This document shows positions 34,378 to 43,687 of a stretch of 64,000 nt of DNA, piece after piece. The notes below the pieces were generated by a model, which saw nothing but the letters and a program-made list of their open reading frames with translations, had not been told where the DNA came from and did no database searches. This DNA is from [Eubacterium] infirmum. GTDB taxonomy: Bacteria > Bacillota > Clostridia > Peptostreptococcales > Anaerovoracaceae. The stretch lies in assembly GCA_900450455.1 (NCBI GenBank), contig UGGN01000001.1, forward strand, positions 992,001 to 1,056,000. Direction: 5' to 3'. How positions within the stretch are numbered: position 1 is the stretch's first letter; the number at the start of each line of letters is the position of its first letter. Made by a program: the position numbers and the translations under genes.

Positions 34378-34461
34378 ATTGAGCTATATATATTCAAAAA
34401 TGTATGCAAAAGTAATTATAAATAGCATTGTAGAAATTACACAAAATAAGGGGAAAAAATC

Positions 34462-34761
34462 ATGAATCCATTTCTATTAGTAGCGATAAAGCTGTTAATC
34501 GGCTTCTTTGCAATGGTCATAATAATAAATCTGTCGGGTAAAGGGAATTTGGCACCATCGTCAGCCAGCGATCAAATTGTAAATTATGTGCTCGGTGGAA
34601 TAATTGGTGGTGTTATATACAATAATAACGTCAAGATACTTGATTTTATTGCAATTCTTTGCATTTGGTGCATCCTTGTACTCGCTCTGAAGTGGGTAAA
34701 GAAGCATAATGTGAAGGCTAAGCAGCTGATAGACGTTAAGGCTTTAACTACATATAAATAA
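34462..34761 (+). CDS. Truncated DUF421 (YetF-like) membrane protein
   Basis: The 99-residue protein matches the N-terminal transmembrane part of the YetF/DUF421 family (G-K-G-N-L-A-P, D-Q-I-V-N-Y-V-L-G-G-I-I-G-G-V-I-Y) but stops where the soluble C-terminal domain should begin. The usual family length is around 150-240 residues. It may be a natural short form or a remnant; no continuation was found in other frames. AGGGG precedes the ATG. Confidence 0.65.
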   Translation: MNPFLLVAIKLLIGFFAMVIIINLSGKGNLAPSSASDQIVNYVLGGIIGGVIYNNNVKILDFIAILCIWCILVLALKWVKKHNVKAKQLIDVKALTTYK

Positions 34762-34844
34762 GAATCGAGGGATTAATACGGTTAAGCATTACTTTGTTCA
34801 ATTGTAAATATTTCAAAATCAGAAAATAGAATGAGAGGTTTAAG

Positions 34845-35408
34845 ATGAAAAAACAGATTAAGACAACTGAAGCAATATTTCCTATGCCGGTATTATTGAT
34901 TTCTACATTTAACGAAGATGGGACCGTTGATGTTATGAATGCAGCCTGGGGAACTATGCTTGAGAGTGATATGGTAGCCTTGAATTTGAGCGAGACACAT
35001 AAGACAGTAGAGAACATAAAGGCACGCAAAGGCTTTGTGATTCATATAGCTGATGTGAAACATGTGACTCAAACTGATTGGTTTGGTGTAGTTAGCGGAA
35101 GAGATGAAAAAGAAAAGTTTGCAAAGTCAGGTATGAGCTTTGTAAAGTCCAAGTTTGTGGATGCGCCGATTATCAATGAACTGCCAATTGCCATGGAATG
35201 CGAATTCGTAGAATATCAGAGCAATACTAATGGTATTGGTGTTATCGGAAAAGTTATAAGAACATCAGTTGAAGAAGAACATTTAAACGGTGATAAGGTG
35301 GATATTGATTCTGTTGAGGCAATAGCTTTTGATCCTTATACACACGGTTATTATAAGCTTTGCGGCAGAGTCGGTGAGGCATTTAAAGATGGTTTAAAAC
35401 TCAAATAA
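34845..35408 (+). CDS. Flavin reductase-like (FMN-binding) protein
   Basis: The 187-residue protein has the flavin reductase-like split-barrel pattern: P-M-P-V-L-L-I-S-T-F-N-E-D-G, N-A-A-W-G-T-M-L, A-L-N-L-S-E-T-H-K-T. Relatives bind FMN and act as reductases or oxidoreductases. GAGAGG lies before the ATG. It stands alone. Confidence 0.85.
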   Translation: MKKQIKTTEAIFPMPVLLISTFNEDGTVDVMNAAWGTMLESDMVALNLSETHKTVENIKARKGFVIHIADVKHVTQTDWFGVVSGRDEKEKFAKSGMSFVKSKFVDAPIINELPIAMECEFVEYQSNTNGIGVIGKVIRTSVEEEHLNGDKVDIDSVEAIAFDPYTHGYYKLCGRVGEAFKDGLKLK

Positions 35409-35498
35409 AACCTGCATAGCATAGTGACTATACGTTTAAACGAAACATAATCTTATCGTTACAAATTAGTAAATATATTAAAAGTCCGGGAGGTAAAA

Positions 35499-35849
35499 AT
35501 GTTATTTGTATATTACCCAAAATGCTCAACTTGCCAGAAGGCGAAGAAGTGGCTAGATGAGAACAATATAAAATACACTGAGCGTCATATCGTAGAGGAC
35601 AATCCTAGCTACGAAGATCTGAAGGATTGGTATAAAAGAGGTGGTCTGCCACTCAAGAAGTTCTTCAATACAAGCGGACTTCTTTATAAGGACATGAAGC
35701 TAAAGGACAAGCTGCCGGAAATGACTGAAGACGAGCAGCTAAAGCTGCTTGCAACAAACGGAATGCTGGTAAAGCGCCCGGTTCTCGTAAACGGTGACAC
35801 TGTGCTCCTTGGATTTAAGGAAGCAGAGTGGGCAGAGAAACTTAAGTAA
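35499..35849 (+). CDS. ArsC/Spx-family thioredoxin-fold protein
   Basis: The 116-residue protein has the ArsC/Spx pattern: C-S-T-C near the N-terminus (Cys9, Cys12), F-N-T-S-G-L-L-Y-K and M-L-V-K-R-P-V-L. This family includes arsenate reductases and Spx/YffB-like regulators; the C-x2-C favours a redox role and there is no arsenical gene nearby. GGGAGG precedes the ATG. Confidence 0.85.
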   Translation: MLFVYYPKCSTCQKAKKWLDENNIKYTERHIVEDNPSYEDLKDWYKRGGLPLKKFFNTSGLLYKDMKLKDKLPEMTEDEQLKLLATNGMLVKRPVLVNGDTVLLGFKEAEWAEKLK

Positions 35850-35872
35850 AAAATGAGTTTAACCTTAAATAT

Positions 35873-35918
35873 TGATTTATCCCTTAAAATATGATATATT
35901 TTAAGGGATAAATTTTTT
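35873..35918 (+). promoter_or_regulatory. 17-bp dyad overlapping the fic promoter
   Basis: TTTATCCCTTAAAATAT (35876-35892) and its exact complement (35896-35912) are separated by 3 bases. The dyad covers a promoter TTGATT (35873-35878), 16 bases, TATATT (35895-35900). A T6 run follows, so it could also end transcription from the ArsC-like gene. Its position 21 bases before the fic start suggests an operator for the Fic protein's own winged helix. Confidence 0.55.
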
Positions 35919-35932
35919 AAGGGGAAATTCTG

Positions 35933-36979
35933 ATGAGAGGCTTCAATTACCATAAAATTAAAGAGACCAAATGGGACTCGGAAATCCTTGGTTTAGTTGC
36001 TTTGATATATAAATACCAAGGCAAACAGGAACTGTATTTAAAGCAGAAGCCTGAGGAACTAAATAAGCTTATTGAGATTGCGAAGATTCAAAGTACCGAG
36101 GCATCAAATAAGATTGAGGGGATAGAAACAACAAGCGTAAGACTAAGAAAGTTAATGGATGAGAAAACTACTCCAAGAAATAGAGATGAACAGGAAATTG
36201 CAGGTTATAGAGATGTTCTAAACATTATTCATGAAAGCTTTGATACAATTTCTATTTCTAAAAACTATATCCTACAGATGCATAAGATTTTGTTCAACCA
36301 TATGAATAACCAGGCGGCAGGTAAAACAAAGAATGTCCAAAATTATATAAGTGCGACTTACACGGATGGAAATACTGAAGTCTTGTTTACACCTCCTTCT
36401 CCGTTTGAAACACCGGAGGCCTTAGAAAGCATATGTAATGAATATAGTATAGTCGTAGGTAATGCAGAGGTGGAACCGCTTATAGCTATACCGATTTTTA
36501 TACACGATTTTTTATGTATTCATCCGTTCAATGACGGCAATGGCAGAATGAGTAGATTATTGACTTCACTGTTGCTTTATAGGAGTGGGTTTTATGTGGG
36601 AAGATATATTTCGATAGAAGCTATGATTGCCAAAAATAAATCTGATTATTATGCAGCGCTGATGAAAGCAGGAGTAGGCTGGCATGAGGAAGATGAGGAT
36701 GTATTACCCTTCGTAAAATACATTCTGGGAATAATTCTCGGAGCATATAGAGAATTTGAGGACAGGTTCACGATTGTAGAAGAGAAATTACCTGCTGCAG
36801 AACTTGTAAGGAAGGCTGTCCAACAGAAGCTCGGTATGTTTACAAAACAAGATATTAGAGAACTCTGCCCATTACTCAGTGTAAGTTCAATTGAAGGAGC
36901 CTTGAGAAAGCTTATAGATGAAGGAGACATCAAAAGAGAAGGTGTAGGACGAGCTACAAAATATATAAGGTTGAAATAA
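35933..36979 (+). CDS. Fic-family AMP transferase with winged helix
   Basis: The 348-residue protein has the Fic core H-P-F-N-D-G-N-G-R (197-205), which transfers AMP or other nucleotide groups onto hydroxyl side chains. An N-terminal inhibitory helix carries S-x3-E-G (Ser58 to Gly63), so it is a class II self-inhibited enzyme. The C-terminal 60 residues look like a winged helix (T-K-Q-D-I-R-E-L, S-S-I-E-G-A-L-R-K-L), likely for DNA binding. AAGGGG precedes the ATG. The promoter carries a large dyad, consistent with autoregulation. Targets are unknown. Confidence 0.9.
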   Translation: MRGFNYHKIKETKWDSEILGLVALIYKYQGKQELYLKQKPEELNKLIEIAKIQSTEASNKIEGIETTSVRLRKLMDEKTTPRNRDEQEIAGYRDVLNIIHESFDTISISKNYILQMHKILFNHMNNQAAGKTKNVQNYISATYTDGNTEVLFTPPSPFETPEALESICNEYSIVVGNAEVEPLIAIPIFIHDFLCIHPFNDGNGRMSRLLTSLLLYRSGFYVGRYISIEAMIAKNKSDYYAALMKAGVGWHEEDEDVLPFVKYILGIILGAYREFEDRFTIVEEKLPAAELVRKAVQQKLGMFTKQDIRELCPLLSVSSIEGALRKLIDEGDIKREGVGRATKYIRLK

Positions 36980-37020
36980 TCCTTATACTCGCATATTTTT
37001 TAGGTTGGTGATAAAGAAAA

Positions 37021-37683
37021 ATGAAAAAGCAAATATCGGAATCTATACCTTGTGGCATTCTTCTAGCTCTATCGGGGGGCTGTATGGATGCATACTCCTA
37101 TCTATTCAGGGGACAGGTTTTCTCTAATGCGCAGACGGGAAACATGCTTTTGATGGGTGTAAATATAGCAGGGGGGAATTTTGCAGTAGCATCAAAATAT
37201 TTCTGGCCGGTATTATTCTTTGCAGTAGGAATAATCATAGCGGATATGTTTAATGCCGTAAAAAGGATTAAAATTGTCCACTGGCGTCAGATATCCGTTT
37301 TTCTAGAAGCAATTATTCTCACAGCTGTTATGTTTTTACCGGAGTCAGCAAATGACCTCGCAAATTCCTTGCTATCATTTGCCTGCGGGATTCAGGTGCA
37401 AAGCTTTAGAGCAATTCACGGAAATAGTATTACAACAACTATGTGCATTGGGAATTTCAGAAGTGGAACATCCAATCTGGATCGTTTCCTAGTGACTAAG
37501 GAAAAATCCTACTTAAAGAAATCCTTGCTATACTATGGAATAATAGGGTCATTCATATTAGGTGCAATAATCGAAAGCTTTCTGATTCCAATCTTTGGTA
37601 CCTATGCAATAATTTTTTCGTCAGTGCTTCTACTCATAGCTTTATTGATAATGTTCTACGAAGTCGCAGAAGAGAGTGCATGA
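37021..37683 (+). CDS. YoaK family (DUF1275) membrane protein
   Basis: The 220-residue protein has six transmembrane segments and the family pattern G-C-M-D-A-Y-S-Y, N-A-Q-T-G-N-M-L-L and G-I-Q-V-Q-S-F-R. Its function is not known. The upstream site is weak (AGG, GGTGATAA). The stop overlaps the first possible start of the next gene. Confidence 0.85.
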   Translation: MKKQISESIPCGILLALSGGCMDAYSYLFRGQVFSNAQTGNMLLMGVNIAGGNFAVASKYFWPVLFFAVGIIIADMFNAVKRIKIVHWRQISVFLEAIILTAVMFLPESANDLANSLLSFACGIQVQSFRAIHGNSITTTMCIGNFRSGTSNLDRFLVTKEKSYLKKSLLYYGIIGSFILGAIIESFLIPIFGTYAIIFSSVLLLIALLIMFYEVAEESA

Positions 37684-37706
37684 TTCGGATTGAAACGAGG
37701 GGACAA

Positions 37707-38819
37707 ATGTTAGAAGAAATCAAAGCCTATTGGTACGAATTAAAAACAGAATACGAAAAGAAATATGGTGAAGTCATCTTAAGAAATTTTGATAAATCAA
37801 AAGAGTATCTTGAGAAAATGCAAAGCTATCTTTTAGCAAAGCAGGAAGAATGCCCATCAAATGTTGATGTTATATGCACTCTTGCATCTGTTAAGCTTGA
37901 GCTGAGATATGGTGACGAAGCTTATGTAGAGCTTTTTGAGAATTTTCTGGATAAATTTGCTGATACTTTATATGACAAAGATAAGGCGAGAATCTATACA
38001 AACATTGCTTTTGTTGAAGACTATTCGAGGAAGTCGCTCGATTATTTGACCAAGGCTAAGGATTTGAAATCCCCATTTGCTGAGACATATACAGCACTTG
38101 GGCTTTATAACTTTTCGGAGTATGAGTATTCCGGAAACGTGAAAAATCTTGAGTTGAGCCGTGAGTTTTTTGAAACGGCCAAGGGCATAGATGAGAGCTA
38201 CGAGAGTGCTATGAACTATGCAGTATCTCTTTATGAGCTTAAGCAGTACGAAAAGGCCAAAACTATATTCCTAGATTTGCTTAGAACTTATCCGGACAGG
38301 ATGTGGCTGAAGCTTTGCATCGCCTACTGCGAAGTGAATCTTGGAAACAAAGATGAGGCAATGCATTACATAGAACAAATAGAACCGGATAGCGAAGATG
38401 GATATTATTTAACAACTGATGACATAGCAGACTTTCAGATATTTGATGCTTATTATGTGCTTGAAGAGTACGATAAGTTTTTAGAGTATTGCGATGAAGA
38501 GGTTGACGAAAATTACTATATAATAGATTGCGATTACTTATTCTATACATTGTGGATAAAGGGGAAGCTTGAGCGGTTTAAAAAGCTTGAAGAAAATAAC
38601 CGCACTTACCTTGAGGAGGCGCTTAAAGAATCCTTAGAGGATGAGTATGACAGCGAGGAAGAAAAGAGGGAAACCATCGAAGGCTGGGAAAAGGACTTAA
38701 AAGAATTTCAAGAAATGATATCGTCAATCAAATCAGACGCCCCAAGACCGGAAGTGAAGCTAAAGCTATACCCTGAGTATTCATGCTTTATGGTGGACTG
38801 CGTTAGGCATAGATTTTGA
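37707..38819 (+). CDS. TPR-repeat protein
   Basis: The protein has about 370 residues with several tetratricopeptide-like helical pairs (for example A-E-T-Y-T-A-L-G-L-Y-N, A-M-N-Y-A-V-S-L-Y-E-L-K-Q-Y-E-K-A, W-L-K-L-C-I-A-Y-C-E-V-N-L-G-N-K-D-E-A). It is acidic and soluble, without a signal peptide. The ATG at 37707 has GAGGGG in front; an earlier ATG at 37680 overlaps the yoaK-like stop and is the alternative. It acts presumably as a protein-binding scaffold. Confidence 0.75.
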   Translation: MLEEIKAYWYELKTEYEKKYGEVILRNFDKSKEYLEKMQSYLLAKQEECPSNVDVICTLASVKLELRYGDEAYVELFENFLDKFADTLYDKDKARIYTNIAFVEDYSRKSLDYLTKAKDLKSPFAETYTALGLYNFSEYEYSGNVKNLELSREFFETAKGIDESYESAMNYAVSLYELKQYEKAKTIFLDLLRTYPDRMWLKLCIAYCEVNLGNKDEAMHYIEQIEPDSEDGYYLTTDDIADFQIFDAYYVLEEYDKFLEYCDEEVDENYYIIDCDYLFYTLWIKGKLERFKKLEENNRTYLEEALKESLEDEYDSEEEKRETIEGWEKDLKEFQEMISSIKSDAPRPEVKLKLYPEYSCFMVDCVRHRF

Positions 38820-38837
38820 CGTCTAGGAGAATACATT

Positions 38838-39413
38838 ATGATACTAAAAACCGAAAGATTAATACTTCGACCTCTGACGGAAAATGATGCGGAGAGTATA
38901 TTTGAATATGCAAATGATTCTGATGTAGGACCCGTGGCAGGCTGGCCGGCACACCAAAGCGTGCAGGAAAGTCGGGATGTAATTAGGGATGTTTTGAGTG
39001 GTCCTCAGTGCTATGGACTTTGCCTTAAGGAGAATAATAAGGCGATTGGTGCAATTGAGCTGATTTTAAATGGGCATACCGCCTTGACGGATAGAGACGA
39101 TGAGTGTGAACTTGGCTACTGGATCGGCAAGCCGTTTTGGGGTAATGGATATATGCCGGAGGCAGCAAAGCGTTTGATTCAGTATGGATTTGAGAAACTT
39201 GGCATGAGAAGAATTTGGTGTTCATATTTTGATGGCAATGAGAAATCAAAGAGAGTCCAAGAAAAATGTGGATTTATCTATAACAAAACAAGGGAAAACT
39301 TAGAAGTTCCTTTGCTGAATGAGGTGAGGACGAGCCATACTAACGTCCTTACTAAGGAACGCTGGTGTGAACTTCACAATAAAAGTAAGATGTATGAATT
39401 TAAAAAGGTATAG
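38838..39413 (+). CDS. GNAT acetyltransferase (RimJ/RimL-like)
   Basis: The 191-residue protein matches RimJ/RimL-type N-acetyltransferases: T-E-R-L-I-L-R-P-L-T at the start, E-L-G-Y-W-I-G-K-P-F-W-G-N-G-Y-M-P-E-A, the acetyl-CoA site, and N-E-K-S-K-R-V-Q-E-K-C-G-F. The substrate is unknown. TAGGAGA lies before the ATG, 18 bases after the TPR gene. Confidence 0.9.
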   Translation: MILKTERLILRPLTENDAESIFEYANDSDVGPVAGWPAHQSVQESRDVIRDVLSGPQCYGLCLKENNKAIGAIELILNGHTALTDRDDECELGYWIGKPFWGNGYMPEAAKRLIQYGFEKLGMRRIWCSYFDGNEKSKRVQEKCGFIYNKTRENLEVPLLNEVRTSHTNVLTKERWCELHNKSKMYEFKKV

Positions 39414-39558
39414 CCTTGGATTTACCCAAGTCGACATGCCTTATCATTCTGCCATTTTGAGCTTAAGCCTCAGTACTTTTAAAATAACACCTTGTCGTGG
39501 TATAATTAGGTTCAAGCAAATAAATTTAGTGCTTATGTCAGTTTGAAAGAGAAAATAT

Positions 39559-41052
39559 ATGATAGCAAAAGCAGGAGACGTCTACTGCGTCTACAACAAA
39601 TCACTAAGTAAATACACTGCTTGTCAGGTGACAAAGATAGATGAGAGTGGAAAAGAAGCTCAAGCTGTTATTCTGTCACTTGATTGGGCCGGTGATGAAC
39701 TCCCCAAAGAGGACGAGCTCACTTTAATGAAGCCGCTTTATATAGATTACATGTACTGGTGCGGAACTTTCAATCTAAAAAAGGTTAATGTAAACGTGCC
39801 GGCAAACTATATTTACGTTGGCAACATCACACCCCTTAATAACGATGATACATGTACATATGGCAGCTGGGGTAGCGGTATTGAAATATATAACCAGTTT
39901 AAGTGGCAAGAAATACCTAAAGAGCAAAGGGATAGATTTAAGGAAGCGAATTCAAGCGACGAATTTGTGGAATTTGAGGGTAAAAGACGAAGGAAAAATA
40001 AGCATAACGAAAATGATGAGTGGAACGATTTTGATGATGCGCTGAATCTAAGGGTCTTCCCTTGCCTATCTTCCCTGACAGTGACTAAATGGCATAGGAA
40101 TCTATTAGAGTATTTGAACTCGAATCCTTTTATGAGAGAACTTGTTATTGAGAACCACGGAAAAGAGAGGCTCGATTTCTCAGAAACATCAATCGATAGG
40201 CTTTCCGTTGATATGACCGGGCTTGATGAGCTGATACTAAATGATGATTTGAGTATGTTATTTTTGCTCGGAGATGTAAAGGACGGTTGCAGGATTAAGG
40301 CATGCGATGGCGGAGGAACTTTGATTCTGCAATGCGATGGGGCGGTTCCTAAGATTCAGGGCTTAGAAGGTCTGGAAAAACTCCATATAATTAAGATAAA
40401 CGAGCTGGATATGGCGGATATTTTGGGAGAATATCCTAAGCTTAGAGAGTTAAGGCTGTGGGGGAACCCCGGTAATCTTATCAACTTTGCTAAAATCTCG
40501 GAATTCAGTGAGTTAGAGGTCTTAACAACCATGGACCTCTTTGGATTTACAGCAGGTGAAGTGCCAAAACCGGAGGAACTAAAGAAACTATACATGCTTT
40601 GGATGAACAGTCTCCCTGAGGATGCTGCCAAGGAAGTTAAGAAACTTTACAAAAAACGCAAAGCTGAAGGCCTGGACCTTTGGATTACAAAGCCAAGAAA
40701 AGCTGAATGGCTTGCGCAGAATCTGGATAATCCTTTCCGCTCATGGGATGGAGAGGAGAATATCTCGCCTGCTAACGCCAAGAAGGCAGCTGCAATATAT
40801 AGAAAGACAAGAGCAGCTATGGTTAAACTTGTTGAAGAACCCGGCGATGGCTTTATGAAAGCTGCCGAGGATTTGGTGAGAGAGTACGCCGATGGCTTTA
40901 ATAAGATGGATAGACGCAGGCCCTTTATCTATACTGTTGAAAGAGATGAGATATGCATGGCTCTTGATGAAATTCTCGCTTTGATACCTGATGAGTCAGG
41001 CGTTGATAAGGATAAGCTTATAGATTTGTTTGATCATCTAAAAGAATTTTAG
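39559..41052 (+). CDS. Leucine-rich-like protein of unknown function
   Basis: The 497-residue soluble protein opens with K-A-G-D-V-Y-C-V-Y and T-A-C-Q-V-T-K-I, an SH3-like segment reminiscent of Imm26. The middle (about 170-360) carries irregular leucine-rich segments (L-R-V-F-P-C-L-S-S-L, L-E-K-L-H-I-I-K-I-N-E-L, L-R-E-L-R-L-W-G-N-P). The C-terminal 110 residues are helical. It may belong to the same immunity-like set as the genes at 26-31 kb, but no family was recognised with certainty. Confidence 0.55.
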   Translation: MIAKAGDVYCVYNKSLSKYTACQVTKIDESGKEAQAVILSLDWAGDELPKEDELTLMKPLYIDYMYWCGTFNLKKVNVNVPANYIYVGNITPLNNDDTCTYGSWGSGIEIYNQFKWQEIPKEQRDRFKEANSSDEFVEFEGKRRRKNKHNENDEWNDFDDALNLRVFPCLSSLTVTKWHRNLLEYLNSNPFMRELVIENHGKERLDFSETSIDRLSVDMTGLDELILNDDLSMLFLLGDVKDGCRIKACDGGGTLILQCDGAVPKIQGLEGLEKLHIIKINELDMADILGEYPKLRELRLWGNPGNLINFAKISEFSELEVLTTMDLFGFTAGEVPKPEELKKLYMLWMNSLPEDAAKEVKKLYKKRKAEGLDLWITKPRKAEWLAQNLDNPFRSWDGEENISPANAKKAAAIYRKTRAAMVKLVEEPGDGFMKAAEDLVREYADGFNKMDRRRPFIYTVERDEICMALDEILALIPDESGVDKDKLIDLFDHLKEF

Positions 41053-41122
41053 GAGTATGGAGGAGATATTCCTTTAGTATTTTAAGGGAAAGCTGTAATG
41101 TATCGGAGAAGGGAAAAGATAG

Positions 41123-41380
41123 ATGTCAAATTTTTTTCGTGTATTTGTGCCTATAATACTATTAGTAGTTGCAGTTATATGTATTATCATCAAAGTTGTA
41201 AAGCTAAGAGCTGACAAAGAAAAGTATAAAGGTGACTATGCGACTGAGGGAATGTTTATGGGGATGTGTTTCGGTCTTTTAATTGGGATTACCTTAGACC
41301 CCCAAAACGGATTATCCCTTGGATTATCCATAGGTACACTAGTGGGACTGTGTATAGGTACGTTGATTCATAAGAAGTAG
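41123..41380 (+). CDS. Small membrane protein with glycine-rich helices
   Basis: The 85-residue protein has an N-terminal helix (about 5-25) and two Gly-rich hydrophobic segments (M-G-M-C-F-G-L-L-I-G, L-G-L-S-I-G-T-L-V-G). The ATG at 41123 has GGAGAAGGG upstream. The function is unknown. Confidence 0.6.
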   Translation: MSNFFRVFVPIILLVVAVICIIIKVVKLRADKEKYKGDYATEGMFMGMCFGLLIGITLDPQNGLSLGLSIGTLVGLCIGTLIHKK

Positions 41381-41395
41381 AGTATAAACGCATAA

Positions 41396-41524
41396 GAATC
41401 TCAAGTATCCCCGAATGTCAAATTCGCCAAGCAGTATGTCAAGGCAAATTCAATCAATTCACAGATTGTACTAGGTGATAGCGATTTGATTTCAAATAAG
41501 ACGGTAAACTACATAGTTAAATAG
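41396..41524 (+). pseudogene. Unidentified gene fragment
   Basis: A 42-codon frame without a start codon (A-K-Q-Y-V-K-A-N-S-I-N-S-Q-I-V-L, ending V-N-Y-I-V-K-stop) directly follows an in-frame stop. It reads like the C-terminus of a lost gene. The parent was not recognised. Confidence 0.25.
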
Positions 41525-41537
41525 CAAAGCATATAAA

Positions 41538-41577
41538 GGACCGCTCGAATTCATATCGAGCGGTCCGACTTTGTGTT
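41538..41577. terminator. Intrinsic terminator
   Basis: An 11-bp perfect stem (GGACCGCTCGA / TCGAGCGGTCC) with a 7-base loop. The T-rich tail on the plus strand is interrupted. It lies between convergent genes and probably serves both. Confidence 0.7.
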
Positions 41578-41595
41578 TTGACAAGTTTGTCTGCT

Positions 41596-43107
41596 TTACT
41601 TGGAATCATCAAAAGAGTCGATTATATCTTTTAGCTTTGATGCATCTCCGATTACAGAGGAAATACCCTTTTTGCCAAGTTCAGGGATTATACTCTTTAC
41701 ATTGCTTCCGTTTATATCTTCGTTGTTGACTCCTTCTACTGAGGCACTTTCGAGACCATTTCGTCGTTCTATGAAATCATCCACCGTGGATAGGTTACTT
41801 ATTTCATTTGAGGTTTCTCTTTCGTAGGTATGACGCGCTCCGGAATTTCTGTATCGTGAGTACATTACTGCAAAGAACACTACTCCCGGTAGCAGCAATG
41901 CCCAACGATAGTTAGAATCCCAATTAACCAAATCGCTACCCAAAATTACTGCTAATATTCCTCCGAACAGTTCTAACAATATAGAGACTATCCAGAGTTT
42001 AGTCATATTGATGGGAACACTTCCCATGGTCTCCTTTGTTCTTGCATTTACTGCAACGTAGTGGAGGAGTTTCTTGTTGCCTTTAACCTGCATATAGCTG
42101 TATAACCATACAGGTAGATAAGCAGCTGTCCATGATTCACCTTTTACATCAAATTTGTCAGTATCCCAAGCAACGCCTCTATCATAGTCCAAAGTTTCGT
42201 TTGCAGCGATTCTTGCAATGTCGTTGGACTGGGTTTTCACTAATTCTCTTACGTCATCAACATTGACATCGCGCTTCTGAGAGGTATAGCCGCGCAGATA
42301 GTTTGCATTGTAATCAACGCAGTTCTCAGTATCAAAAGGCATTATCGAATTGATGATGTTAGTTGTCTTTTCCTTTGATGAGACATCCAATTTATCAGCG
42401 CTTGATTCGATTGTCAGATCATCTATAGCTATATCAAATTCACGCTCTACATGATATGCATCGGCATCGTAACGCTTTTCTTCCTTATCGCCTCTCTTTA
42501 CAGTGTATTCCCTTACAAGCTTTTCTCCTGTTCCTGACAATCGGGAATGACCGTTTATATCGACAATCATATATGGAAAATACACACCGCAGATGTTATC
42601 GGAAGTAAATTCCTTAGTGAATTTAGGATGTGCGAAGAATTTTCTCTTTCCTACGAATTCATCTATTTTTGACTGTGCATCTGCCTTAGTGACTTTGAAT
42701 GGCAGTACGACATCCGGAACCGCACCGTTCGGTACGCATGACTTTATAGACAGCAAATTTCTGCACCAGTGGCATCTTGCCTGGCCTGCTGAGGCGGTAT
42801 CTATAACTACTTCAGCTCCGCAGCTTTGGCATTTGAGAGTCAATATATCCTCAGCATCAGCGGCTATATCTGAAGCACCTTTGGACATACGAACTCCATC
42901 AAGTTCTGATATGTTGTCGTCAGTTTCAGCTATCTCGGGTTCAAAGACGTGCCTGCAGAAGTTACATCTGAGCTTGCCCGTAGTTGGATTAAGCTCTATA
43001 TCGGTAGCGCCGCATTTAGGGCACTTAATCTGACCGTCGTTACGCTCTTCTTCTGCTTGGGTCTTGCCATCGGTAACAACATTTTCTTCAAAAGTTCTAT
43101 CTTCCAT
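41596..43107 (-). CDS. YdjG-like zinc-ribbon membrane protein
   Basis: The 503-residue protein carries two zinc ribbons (C-P-K-C with C-N-F-C, and C-Q-S-C with C-H-W-C) in its first 130 residues, a long soluble middle and two transmembrane segments near 370-420, then a cytoplasmic tail. This is the plan of Bacillus YdjG, which works with YdjH and the SPFH protein YdjI in the PspA membrane-stress response. AAGGAGAT precedes the ATG at 43107. It is the last gene of a three-gene minus-strand series. No PspA homologue is in the window. Confidence 0.7.
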   Translation of the reverse strand: MEDRTFEENVVTDGKTQAEEERNDGQIKCPKCGATDIELNPTTGKLRCNFCRHVFEPEIAETDDNISELDGVRMSKGASDIAADAEDILTLKCQSCGAEVVIDTASAGQARCHWCRNLLSIKSCVPNGAVPDVVLPFKVTKADAQSKIDEFVGKRKFFAHPKFTKEFTSDNICGVYFPYMIVDINGHSRLSGTGEKLVREYTVKRGDKEEKRYDADAYHVEREFDIAIDDLTIESSADKLDVSSKEKTTNIINSIMPFDTENCVDYNANYLRGYTSQKRDVNVDDVRELVKTQSNDIARIAANETLDYDRGVAWDTDKFDVKGESWTAAYLPVWLYSYMQVKGNKKLLHYVAVNARTKETMGSVPINMTKLWIVSILLELFGGILAVILGSDLVNWDSNYRWALLLPGVVFFAVMYSRYRNSGARHTYERETSNEISNLSTVDDFIERRNGLESASVEGVNNEDINGSNVKSIIPELGKKGISSVIGDASKLKDIIDSFDDSK

Positions 43108-43222
43108 TATTTTATCTCCTTGGATTTTCATAAGCACCTTATATGAAGCTAATTATATTAAACAATAACTATATTATGGTTTGATAAGCATACAGACCGT
43201 TGGCAATCATTTAGATGCTGGT

Positions 43223-43627
43223 TTATTTTTTGAATGCCTTTGTAACTATGGCATATATGCCGCCTGCAACTATAATAATTGCACCTATAAGACCTATATA
43301 AAATCCAATTCCATAGCTGAATTTTACACCGGAACCTAACTGCTCCTTAAATGTAGACGTAAGCAATGCCCAAAGACAGCATTGCAGAAGTCCGAACACT
43401 ATTACAGGGATTTTTTTCCTAAGTAGGACAAATAAAGTTGCTAAAGCCGGAGCGATTATAAAAATAAGGGTTGTAGCAGTTCTTCCCTGACTTTTATATG
43501 CGTTGAATATTGAGTCGCTTATGTTTTTATCCATGAAGCTTGCCTTATATAATGTTAAAAATAATGAGATGATTGTTAACACAAAACCTGCAATTACAAT
43601 TATTTGTACTCTCTTGTTCTTATCCAT
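43223..43627 (-). CDS. Four-helix membrane protein (YdjH position)
   Basis: The 134-residue protein has four transmembrane segments (about 8-28, 50-68, 73-92, 106-128). It sits between the SPFH and zinc-ribbon genes, the place held by a membrane protein in the ydjGHI operon of Bacillus, but similarity to YdjH cannot be confirmed by eye. Weak GGAAAAAT upstream of the ATG. Confidence 0.55.
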   Translation of the reverse strand: MDKNKRVQIIVIAGFVLTIISLFLTLYKASFMDKNISDSIFNAYKSQGRTATTLIFIIAPALATLFVLLRKKIPVIVFGLLQCCLWALLTSTFKEQLGSGVKFSYGIGFYIGLIGAIIIVAGGIYAIVTKAFKK

Positions 43628-43687
43628 ATTATTTTTCCTTCGTATACATTTTATGAATTTATTAAATTTTATGTCCTTTTTAATTAA

